Origin: Chloroherpetonaceae bacterium
GTDB taxonomy: Bacteria; Bacteroidota; Chlorobiia; Chlorobiales; Chloroherpetonaceae
Length of the DNA stretch: 64,000 bases
Assembly (NCBI GenBank): GCA_028277445.1
Contig: JANQGG010000005.1
Coordinates: 62,001 to 126,000, forward strand
Direction of reading: 5' to 3'
A model generated the notes under the pieces. The model ran no database searches. It was not told the origin of the DNA and saw only the letters and a program-made list of their open reading frames with translations. Numbering within the stretch: position 1 is the first letter of the stretch; each line of letters begins with the position of its first letter. A program made the position numbers and the translations under genes. Below, one piece after another: positions 57,262-64,000 of this stretch.

Positions 57262-58479
57262 ATGACTGAAACAGCGGAATATACTGCTATAAAAATCCTC
57301 CTAATCGATGACGATCAGGAAATTTGTTCCATCTGCAAAGATATTCTTGATGAAGAAGGCTACGAGGTTGATACTGTTGCTAATGGCGAAGATGCCATTA
57401 AACTGTTTCAACAAAATCCATATGATATCATTTTCATCGATATTTTTCTACCCGATATTGAAGGTTTTGATGTTCTGAAATACATTAAGTCCAATAGCGA
57501 CGTCCCGGAAATCGTTTTGTTTTCCGGATTCGGCAACATGGAACTCGTGATCAGAGCCATGCGAGAAGGCGCATCGGACTTTTTAAACAAACCATTTAAT
57601 AAAGCCGAATTTCTTAAAGCGGTTAAAAATGCCGAATCACGCTTTTTTAGAAAATCAAATCAAAATAAATCAGACGCTAGCTCAACAAAATCAAGAGCTT
57701 GTGTTACAGATCAAAAAAACCCAACCATAGAAATTTGTGCGTTTGGCAATCTTCTATTGAAAGTAACCGATAGGAAAATCACTGTTTCGGATTGGCCAAG
57801 CCATAAAACCAGCTCTGTTTTCAGATTGCTTCTGATTAACCATAAGTCTTCAATCCTTATCGATACATTTATTGACAAGCTATGGCCCGATGCCCAACGA
57901 CGGAGTGCAGAAGTCATGCTATACTCTGCAATTTCAACCATTCGTTATTTTCTTGAACCGGATTTAAAACATGCTCGTGATTCCAAATACCTTAAAACTG
58001 TAGAAAAAGGTTACGAACTTAATTTGGGTGAGTTTGGAAATGACTATTATTACGATGTTGAAGATTTTGAATACTTTTATAATTCGGCAATTGAAGGGCT
58101 TGATCCCATTACAAACTTTGCCAATGCAATTTCCGTTTATAAAGCAGACTTATTTCTCAATGAGCTTTATGAAGATTGGACGTTTTATCCCCGTCAAAAA
58201 TTAAAAGATGAGTACTTGCATGCCTTACAATCTTTATCCATTCATCAATTGGAAAGCAACAACATTCAAGCGTCCATTAACTACTCCCGGATGATTTTAG
58301 AAGCAGACAACACTTCAATCAAAGGATACGAGTTATTAATTGACGCTTATCTGAAATCAAATCGCATAAGTGAAGCTTACCGCGTCTATCAAAAATGCAA
58401 AGATTTTTTTGAAAAGGAATTCAACCTGCCATTTCCTGAAGAACTATCTAAAAAGTTTACCCAACGAAAAGATAATTGA
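57262..58479 (+). CDS. Response regulator with wHTH and BTAD output
   Basis: 405 residues: receiver domain (1-~130) with Asp60, then a winged-helix Trans_reg_C domain (about 155-250, I-C-A-F-G-N-L-L-L start and Y-L-K-T-V-E-K-G-Y-E-L wing), then the helical BTAD domain (about 260-400). Receiver plus SARP-like BTAD in one chain is an unusual output arrangement. The kinase is not adjacent. A near-palindrome after the gene (58573-58590) could be its target. Confidence 0.85.
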   Translation: MTETAEYTAIKILLIDDDQEICSICKDILDEEGYEVDTVANGEDAIKLFQQNPYDIIFIDIFLPDIEGFDVLKYIKSNSDVPEIVLFSGFGNMELVIRAMREGASDFLNKPFNKAEFLKAVKNAESRFFRKSNQNKSDASSTKSRACVTDQKNPTIEICAFGNLLLKVTDRKITVSDWPSHKTSSVFRLLLINHKSSILIDTFIDKLWPDAQRRSAEVMLYSAISTIRYFLEPDLKHARDSKYLKTVEKGYELNLGEFGNDYYYDVEDFEYFYNSAIEGLDPITNFANAISVYKADLFLNELYEDWTFYPRQKLKDEYLHALQSLSIHQLESNNIQASINYSRMILEADNTSIKGYELLIDAYLKSNRISEAYRVYQKCKDFFEKEFNLPFPEELSKKFTQRKDN

Positions 58480-58572
58480 TATTTACCCCACATTTTTTCT
58501 CTGTTTATCAATTCATTATCAACGGTTTATCAACTCTTTATACATAGTTTCATAGGTTTTTTCAATTTAGAA

Positions 58573-58590
58573 AAGGAGTCTAGGCTCCTT
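58573..58590. promoter_or_regulatory. 18-bp near-palindrome before the WD40-cytochrome gene
   Basis: AAGGAGTCTAGGCTCCTT matches its own reverse complement at 16 of 18 positions. It lies 27 bp before the WD40 start codon. It may be an operator or a weak terminator of the upstream gene. Confidence 0.35.
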
Positions 58591-58616
58591 ATCAATTATT
58601 AAACCACAATGATACC

Positions 58617-60143
58617 ATGAAAAAACTTTTTCTTACCAGTTTATTTGGGCTTGTATTCTTTCTGATGTCCAATATCAATTTTAACCAGAGTTCTTCATGT
58701 TCTGCAAGCTCACCAATGGATGCCTACACGTCAAAATCTGGTTTAAAGGTTTCCTCAATTTTTTCAAGGGTTTCGGACCAAACGTCAAGCCTAATTAAGC
58801 ATGGATTTATTTCAGGCGCTCAAGCAAAGCCATCAAAAGAATATTCTTCATCATCCTATAATTCATCATCAGGTTCAGATAAGGACGATTTGGTTTTTAC
58901 ATTTAAGGGTCATTCTGCCAGTGTATCAACAATGTGTTTCAGCCACGATGGTAAAATGCTTGCCAGTGGCGGTTGGGATAACTCTGTTAAAGTTTGGGAT
59001 GTTCAAAGCAAAAAATTGATCTTTGATTTAAATGCACATACCGGCGGTATTACATCATTAGCCTTTCACCCAAAGCGCCATCTCTTAGCCAGCACAAGCT
59101 TAGATAGCAGTATTCGAATTTGGGAGATTAAAAATGAAATGATGAATGTTAATAACATCGATGCTTCTCAAAACAACTATTATGCATCTACCACTTCCAA
59201 GTCTGGCTCATTGAATGCTAACAATTATAAAATTTTTCCAGTCTTAACTATCAATCAAGCCCACAAAAACTGGATAAATACAATTGCTTTTAGCCCTAAT
59301 GGACGGTATATCGCTTCAGGTGGTTGGGATAATAATGTTAAAATTTGGGACGCACAAACCGGTAAATGCGTCAAAACCTTCAAAGGCCATAATTCAGCCA
59401 TTTTGGATGTTGCCTTTGCTAAAGATGGTAAAACGTTAATTAGCAGCAGTAAAGACGAAACCATTAAATTCTGGTCGATTGCTCATGGTACGGTTATTCA
59501 TCAAATTACCGGTCACTCAGGATGGATCATGTCAATTGGATTAAATGTCAATGGCAGCATTTTGGCCAGTGGCGGTTCTGATGAGACGATCAGTCTTTGG
59601 GATCTTGCTGCTAAACAAGACACTGCATTGGAATTAAGACGCTTTCTTGGTCATAAAGACTATGTACGCTCGCTAACTTTTTCTCCAAATGGCGACATTT
59701 TAGCCAGTGGTGGGGACGACAACAAGCTTAAGTTTTGGAATTTAAAAACCGGTAAAGAAATCTACGAAATTGAAGGTCATACAAGCTGGGTTCGCAGCGT
59801 TGCTTATAACCCTTCAGGTAATTTGATTGCATCAGCCGGGGATGATATGATGATTAACCTTTGGAAAGCCGATAAAGCTGTAGAATTGATGAAACAAAAT
59901 GCGGCAATAGTTAAAAAGAAGACCGTATCAAAAGCTAAAAAGATTGCTTACCGTCGCAAGGCATTAATCAAACGAAAATGCAACAGATGCCATACATACC
60001 GCGCAGTTGAGTCGAAATTCACGCCAAGAAATATTACTTCGGTTGTTGAACGAATGAGGAAATATCCAAACTCGGGTTTCACTAAAAAAGAGTCGCGTGA
60101 AATCATTCGCTATCTTAAAACTACAATCAAAAGTAGATATTAA
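58617..60143 (+). CDS. Exported WD40 beta-propeller fused to a c-type cytochrome domain
   Basis: 508 residues. An N-terminal signal peptide (M-K-K-L-F-L-T ... F-F-L-M-S) and a Ser-rich linker to ~95 are followed by about seven WD40 repeats (~97-430), each with G-H ... W-D/W-N type endings. The C-terminal ~75 residues start with basic K-K-K-T-V-S-K and contain a heme c motif C-N-R-C-H at 455-459. Met480 (V-E-R-M-R-K) is a possible distal ligand, in a sequence like other single-heme domains ending in I-I-R-Y-L. The protein should sit in the periplasm, with the propeller as a binding platform and the heme for electron transfer. Followed by a strong terminator. Confidence 0.82.
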   Translation: MKKLFLTSLFGLVFFLMSNINFNQSSSCSASSPMDAYTSKSGLKVSSIFSRVSDQTSSLIKHGFISGAQAKPSKEYSSSSYNSSSGSDKDDLVFTFKGHSASVSTMCFSHDGKMLASGGWDNSVKVWDVQSKKLIFDLNAHTGGITSLAFHPKRHLLASTSLDSSIRIWEIKNEMMNVNNIDASQNNYYASTTSKSGSLNANNYKIFPVLTINQAHKNWINTIAFSPNGRYIASGGWDNNVKIWDAQTGKCVKTFKGHNSAILDVAFAKDGKTLISSSKDETIKFWSIAHGTVIHQITGHSGWIMSIGLNVNGSILASGGSDETISLWDLAAKQDTALELRRFLGHKDYVRSLTFSPNGDILASGGDDNKLKFWNLKTGKEIYEIEGHTSWVRSVAYNPSGNLIASAGDDMMINLWKADKAVELMKQNAAIVKKKTVSKAKKIAYRRKALIKRKCNRCHTYRAVESKFTPRNITSVVERMRKYPNSGFTKKESREIIRYLKTTIKSRY

Positions 60144-60162
60144 TACCAAAGTGCAATTAACA

Positions 60163-60204
60163 AAAAAAGCCATCTCATGATTTAATATTTGAGATGGCTT
60201 TTTT
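60163..60204 (+). terminator. Intrinsic terminator of the WD40-cytochrome gene
   Basis: 15-bp perfect stem AAAAAAGCCATCTCA (60163-60177) with TGAGATGGCTTTTTT (60190-60204), loop of 12 nt. T-tail on the plus strand. Confidence 0.85.
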
Positions 60205-60235
60205 GCTTTTGGAGATAAAACGTTCATTATAACGC

Positions 60236-60264
60236 AAAAGAGCTACGCTCTCGGTAGCTCTTTT
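60236..60264 (-). terminator. Intrinsic terminator of the 60309-60689 gene
   Basis: Stem AAAAGAGCTAC (60236-60246) with GTAGCTCTTTT (60254-60264), flanked by A on one side and T on the other, so it works on the minus strand. Similar in sequence to the hairpin at 1254-1284. Confidence 0.65.
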
Positions 60265-60308
60265 AAAAAATTCTGACTTCTTTCCGGTTAAATGTAAATG
60301 TCGTTTTT

Positions 60309-60689
60309 TTATTTAAAAAACCTGTCTAACGACATGATTTGCCCGTCAAATTCAATCGAAAGGTCTTCCGTATTTGGATTGATAAATATTGGCATTTCTC
60401 TGACCGTGCATCTTACACCTCGATCATCAAAATCTGTAACATAGCGTTCTTCATTTGATTTAACGGCGCCTTCAACATCAACGGCAATGTTTGGGTTGGT
60501 TGTTAACACAAACAAATTAATTTCTTTACTCTTTATTAAATCAAGAATCTGGTTGGTGTTGGTTAGCTGTCCGTAACCACCAGCTGAAGAAATGGTTAAT
60601 TTAAGCTGCCCAAGTTCATCACGCTCAGTATTGGTAATAAAATATTTATCAACCTTATGAACGGCGTTTCCTGTTCTCCATATCGACAT
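60309..60689 (-). CDS. Hypothetical protein, between WD40 gene and dnaK
   Basis: 126 residues, soluble and beta-rich by pattern, no signal peptide and no family that I recognise. Features include S-S-A-G-G-Y-G-Q-L and the terminal F-D-G-Q-I-M-S-L-D-R-F-F-K. Framed by its own terminator and 90 bp from the dnaK terminator. Confidence 0.55.
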   Translation of the reverse strand: MSIWRTGNAVHKVDKYFITNTERDELGQLKLTISSAGGYGQLTNTNQILDLIKSKEINLFVLTTNPNIAVDVEGAVKSNEERYVTDFDDRGVRCTVREMPIFINPNTEDLSIEFDGQIMSLDRFFK

Positions 60690-60776
60690 TGTTAAATATG
60701 GTTTTAGTTAAAAGAAAATGTCCTCCGATAGCACCACTTTCAAAGTTTGCTTCAAGTTATAAAACGATTTTTAAAT

Positions 60777-60809
60777 AAAAAAGGGTTGCCCAATCAGCAA
60801 CCCTTTTTT
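60777..60809 (-). terminator. Intrinsic terminator of dnaK
   Basis: Stem AAAAAAGGGTTGC (60777-60789) with GCAACCCTTTTTT (60797-60809), 7-nt loop; T-run on either strand. It lies 29 bp past the dnaK stop. Confidence 0.8.
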
Positions 60810-60837
60810 TATCGATATTCTTAACCGGAGATAAGAA

Positions 60838-62751
60838 TTATTTATCGTCGACGACTTCAAAATCAGCATTTTTAACTTCTCCATCCTGATCTTTGCTTTT
60901 CGCACCATCAGCTCCGGGCGCTCCTTGAGGCTCTGCTCCCGGTTGAGCTTGATCGCCGGTACCGTACATTTTGGTGGCGGCTTCGTTCCACTCTTTGGTT
61001 AGCTCATCCATAGCCGGCTTGATGGTTGATACATTTCCGGTTTTATGGGCTTCTTTCAACCGATCCAAAGCGCCTTGGACTTTAGAAAGAGATTCGGCAG
61101 GTAATTTATCGCCAATTTCCTTGATTTGCTTTTCGGTTGAGAAGATCAACGCATCGGCAGAATTACGAACTTCAATTTCTTCCTTCTTCTTCTGATCTTC
61201 CTCAGAGTGGGCTTTGGCATCTTCTTTCATTTTTTCGATTTCAGCATCGGTAAGCTTACCACTTGCTTCAATTCTAATGCTTTGCTCTTTGCCTGTAGCT
61301 TTATCTTTAGCCGAAACATGCAAGATACCATTGGCATCAATATCAAATGTTACTTCAATCTGTGGAACCCCACGAGGCGCCGGCGGTATATCGGCCAGGA
61401 AGAACTTACCCAACGTTTTATTATCACCAGCCATTGGCCTTTCACCCTGAAGCACATGAATTTCAACGGATGTTTGATTATCTGCAGCCGTTGAGAACAC
61501 TTCATTTTTCCGGGTCGGAATGGTTGTGTTGGCTTCAATCAGTTTCGTCATTACACCACCCAGAGTTTCAATACCAAGCGAAAGCGGCGTAACATCCAAC
61601 AATAACACATCGGTAACATCGCCTTGCAATACGCCGCCCTGTATAGCAGCGCCAACCGCAACAACCTCATCAGGATTTACCGACTTGTTGGGTTCTTTGC
61701 CAAAAAAGTCTTTAACCAGTTCCTGAATTTTTGGAATTCGTGTTGAACCGCCAACAAGAACGATTTCATCAATTTCGCCAACGTTTAGTTTTGAATTTTT
61801 CAATGCACGTTTACATGGCTCTAAAACTCGATCAAAAAGCTCTGAGCACAGTCCTTCAAAACGAGCTCTTGAAATCGTAAGCACAAGATGCTTCGGACCA
61901 TCCTGAGTAGCCGTAATGAACGGCAAATTAACTTCGGTTTCATTTCGTGAAGAAAGCTCAATTTTTGCTTTTTCGGCGGCTTCTTTTAAACGTTGCAGCG
62001 CAATCGGATCTTTTCTTAAATCAACCCCTTCTTGCTTTTTAAAGTCCTCTGCCAGGTAATTGATCAAGACCTGATCAAAGTTATCACCACCAAGGTGCGT
62101 GTCGCCATCGGTTGAACGTACTTCAAAAACGCCATCGCCTAATTCAAGAATGGAAATATCAAATGTACCGCCACCAAGGTCGAACACCGCTACTTTTTCA
62201 TTTTCTTTTTTCTTATCCAAACCATAAGCCAAAGCGGCTGCTGTTGGCTCGTTAATGATACGTTTTACATCCAAGCCAGCAATTTTACCGGCGTCTTTAG
62301 TTGCCTGACGCTGAGCGTCATTAAAGTATGCAGGGACGGTAATTACAGCTTCCGTAACGGTTTCACCCAGAAACTCTTCAGCAGTTTGTTTCATTTTTTG
62401 AAGGATCATCGCTGAGATTTCCTGCGGCGAATAACTTTTATCATTAATGTTGACTCTAATCTGGTTGTTTTCATTAGCAACGCCATAGGATACGATTTTA
62501 ACTTCCTCCGGAACTTCATCCAATGATCGCCCCATGAATCGCTTAATTGAAAAAATTGTGTTGGTGGCATTTGTAATCGCTTGACGTTTTGCGGCATTTC
62601 CAACCAGTCGCTCCCCCGATTTGCTGAACGCAACCATTGAAGGCGTTGTACGATACCCTTCAGAGTTTGCAATAACTTCAGGCTCCTTACCCTGCATAAC
62701 CGCTACACAAGAGTTCGTAGTACCTAAGTCTATTCCTATAATCTTACCCAT
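60838..62751 (-). CDS. dnaK: Chaperone DnaK (Hsp70)
   Basis: 637 residues. N-terminal G-I-D-L-G-T-T-N-S, phosphate-2 [17 protein letters not shown], the L-L-D-V-T-P-L-S-L linker start of the substrate domain, and a C-terminal lid with a glycine/proline/alanine-rich tail ending V-V-D-D-K. No dnaJ or grpE in the window. Two hairpins lie between it and hsp20. Confidence 0.98.
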   Translation of the reverse strand: MGKIIGIDLGTTNSCVAVMQGKEPEVIANSEGYRTTPSMVAFSKSGERLVGNAAKRQAITNATNTIFSIKRFMGRSLDEVPEEVKIVSYGVANENNQIRVNINDKSYSPQEISAMILQKMKQTAEEFLGETVTEAVITVPAYFNDAQRQATKDAGKIAGLDVKRIINEPTAAALAYGLDKKKENEKVAVFDLGGGTFDISILELGDGVFEVRSTDGDTHLGGDNFDQVLINYLAEDFKKQEGVDLRKDPIALQRLKEAAEKAKIELSSRNETEVNLPFITATQDGPKHLVLTISRARFEGLCSELFDRVLEPCKRALKNSKLNVGEIDEIVLVGGSTRIPKIQELVKDFFGKEPNKSVNPDEVVAVGAAIQGGVLQGDVTDVLLLDVTPLSLGIETLGGVMTKLIEANTTIPTRKNEVFSTAADNQTSVEIHVLQGERPMAGDNKTLGKFFLADIPPAPRGVPQIEVTFDIDANGILHVSAKDKATGKEQSIRIEASGKLTDAEIEKMKEDAKAHSEEDQKKKEEIEVRNSADALIFSTEKQIKEIGDKLPAESLSKVQGALDRLKEAHKTGNVSTIKPAMDELTKEWNEAATKMYGTGDQAQPGAEPQGAPGADGAKSKDQDGEVKNADFEVVDDK

Positions 62752-62832
62752 TATTAATTTCCTTTTTATTAATTATTGGTTAAAAAAACATGCCGGAACA
62801 ATGATTCAACGTAGCGATTGTGGTATAAAAAA

Positions 62833-62869
62833 AGTGCTTTCACAGATGAACCATAACTGCGAAAGCACT
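62833..62869 (-). promoter_or_regulatory. Terminator-like hairpin in the dnaK leader
   Basis: Minus strand: AGTGCTTTC (62869-62861) with GAAAGCACT (62841-62833), extended by CAG/CTG inside, followed by T7. It ends about 80 nt before the dnaK ATG. An attenuator or a stop for hsp20 read-through; it does not match the CIRCE consensus. Confidence 0.45.
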
Positions 62870-62968
62870 AGAAAAAAGGAGAATAACTATGAACTATCAC
62901 TTTTAACTGGCTTTTCGCTGACAAAGTTCCAAAAAAACTTGAGATTTTTACTTTTTACTTACTCTTAC

Positions 62969-63001
62969 AAAAAAGAGAACCTTTCGTAGGTTCTCTTTTT
63001 T
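62969..63001 (-). terminator. Intrinsic terminator of hsp20
   Basis: Perfect stem AAAAAAGAGAACC (62969-62981) with GGTTCTCTTTTTT (62989-63001), 7-nt loop. It begins 11 bp past the hsp20 stop. Confidence 0.85.
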
Positions 63002-63012
63002 AGTCTCTTCAT

Positions 63013-63444
63013 TTACTTTACTTCAATCTGTTTGCTTGATTTAGGCATTTCTAACTTAGGCAACATGAGCTTAAGAACTCCATTATCATATGTTGCGTCA
63101 ATATTTTCCTTATCAATATTATCGCCTAATCTAAAGCTTCTTGAGAAATTACCAAATATTCTCTCAACACGATGATAATTTACCTTTTTTTCTTCAGTTT
63201 CTTGTTTCCGTTCTCCGCTAATGGTCAGTACATCGTCATCAAGATTTAATTTGATCTCTTCCTTTTTTACACCGGGAAGTTCGGCTTCAATGTAAATTGC
63301 TTTTTCATCTTCCGAAATATCCGACCTGAAAGCGCCGCTTAACTCCGGTGAAGTAAATGCATTTGACGGTGTTGAAGAAGTCCACACATCATCAAACAAT
63401 CGATTAATTCGTGTAAAAGGATCACGATTGAATTTTACTAACAT
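63013..63444 (-). CDS. Small heat shock protein (Hsp20/alpha-crystallin)
   Basis: 143 residues from the ATG at 63444, which has AAGGGAGATGAT just upstream; the frame stays open to 63525 but without a start signal. Alpha-crystallin domain with E-A-E-L-P-G-V-K-K-E-E-I and the final I-D-A-T-Y-D-N-G-V-L-K-L-M-L-P-K. ATP-independent holdase. Same strand as dnaK, with its own terminator. Confidence 0.93.
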   Translation of the reverse strand: MLVKFNRDPFTRINRLFDDVWTSSTPSNAFTSPELSGAFRSDISEDEKAIYIEAELPGVKKEEIKLNLDDDVLTISGERKQETEEKKVNYHRVERIFGNFSRSFRLGDNIDKENIDATYDNGVLKLMLPKLEMPKSSKQIEVK

Positions 63445-63840
63445 ACGATCATCTCCCTTCTTAAAACAATAAGGTTTACGTGTTACAAATACCATGATTA
63501 AATTTTTATAAGTGCTTAAAAACATAGTTTAAAATCACTTATATAATTACAATTTCCGTGCCAAAACCGCAATCCCTTTGTTTACCTGCATTTCATCAAA
63601 AAATTACACCAACATTGAAAACTCTGACGTTTTTTTCATCTCAATGTCTGTATTATGCGATCAGATTTACAGGTAGTAGGACAGGTGTGATTGTGTCAAA
63701 ATGTCATACATGACATTCAACCCAATAAAACTTATATATAGGCTAAGCTATACCAAATATTTTAAACCAATTTTTTATTCAGCGCTGACGGCTCAGGAAA
63801 ATTGCTGAGGGATTACAAAGCAGTTATTTAAAGAAAAGGC
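63445..63840. other. Intergenic region with dyad symmetries upstream of hsp20
   Basis: Contains AATGTCA-TACA-TGACATT (63700-63717, perfect 7-bp arms) and a near-palindrome ATAGGCTAAGCTAT (about 63740-63753). No gene. The dyad is about 256 bp from the hsp20 start. Confidence 0.45.
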
Positions 63841-63999
63841 TTATTGTGTTAATGAATCGTTCTTATTATTAATCCATTTTAGCCGATGCTTCATATTATT
63901 TTCAATACTTTTTGAGATAAGACCGCATACTTTAAACACATTGTCATCAGCAAGCCGGTAATAACACTTCAAACCATCTTTTCGTCGTTCCACTAAACC
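63841..63999 (-). CDS. ArsR-family winged-helix regulator, 3' end only
   Basis: The minus-strand frame runs in from the right edge and stops at 63841-63843. 52 residues are visible: G-L-V-E-R-R-K-D-G-L-K-C-Y-Y-R-L-A-D-D-N, the beta-wing of an ArsR/SmtB-type repressor, and then an amphipathic helix with a C-G-L-I pattern. The N-terminal helix-turn-helix lies outside the window. Confidence 0.6.
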   Translation of the reverse strand, partial: GLVERRKDGLKCYYRLADDNVFKVCGLISKSIENNMKHRLKWINNKNDSLTQ

Positions 64000-64000
64000 A

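Noticed and set aside
62833-62869. CIRCE element before dnaK
   Set aside because: The arms (AGTGCTTTC, 19-nt spacing) do not match TTAGCACTC-N9-GAGTGCTAA, and a T-run points to a terminator-type hairpin.

Overview
The window (about 42-45% G+C by eye) looks like a chromosomal segment from the Bacteroidota/Chlorobiota (FCB) group. The pointers are two secreted proteins with type IX secretion (T9SS) C-terminal sorting domains (2-862 and 50972-53413), gene starts that mostly lack a Shine-Dalgarno sequence, and gene families typical of that group (TIGR03790-type secreted protein, DUF6922, RAYT transposase with dispersed palindromes). A Chloroherpeton-like or other Chlorobiota lineage is my best guess, but no photosynthesis or ribosomal marker is present to fix it. 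ThiO at 44087-45214 is an O2-using glycine oxidase and hints at access to oxygen.

Housekeeping blocks: a short-chain reductase, a LOG protein and small genes (1.5-4.8 kb); HU, a half-size TauE protein, ftsH and hpt on the minus strand (4.8-8.2 kb); yicC-gmk-rpoZ-VOC on the plus strand (8.4-10.8 kb); a sugar kinase, a degenerate ABC ATPase, deoC and ftsY on the minus strand (10.8-14.3 kb); thiL; tRNA-Leu(UAA); clpC and an outer-membrane protein (18.0-22.2 kb); tRNA-Pro(GGG); PBP1A, guaA and serB (24.1-29.3 kb); alaS (35.3-37.9 kb); ligA (40.2-42.2 kb); the thiamine cluster thiO-thiS-thiG-thiE-thiE and thiD behind a TPP riboswitch with an intrinsic terminator (43.85-49.0 kb); purB; pgi (54.9-56.5 kb); a two-component/anti-sigma pair; a WD40-cytochrome c fusion (58.6-60.1 kb); dnaK and hsp20 (60.8-63.4 kb). 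The C-terminal end of an ArsR-type regulator runs off the right edge.

Accessory regions: 16.3-17.95 kb holds a palindrome-rich repeat island and the remains of two toxin-antitoxin loci. The segment 29.3-34.8 kb is the most interesting. It has a very AT-rich membrane-protein gene with a nested proline-rich ORF, then a NotI-family restriction enzyme with an adenine methyltransferase. These units are separated by two 132-bp attC-like sites in the orientation expected of integron cassettes, with no integrase in view. They are followed by an epimerase/HxlR/SnoaL module with twin operators and a fragment resembling the 3' end of a group II intron. The segment 38.7-39.9 kb carries a RAYT transposase with REP-like palindromes inside its own coding sequence, directly behind a BrnT-like toxin-antitoxin pair.

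Dispersed palindromic repeats recur at 0.86-1.25, 16.3-17.9, 45.2-45.4 and 53.7-54.2 kb; several copies share sequence, two start at the stop codon of the preceding gene, and the RAYT is a plausible agent for moving them.
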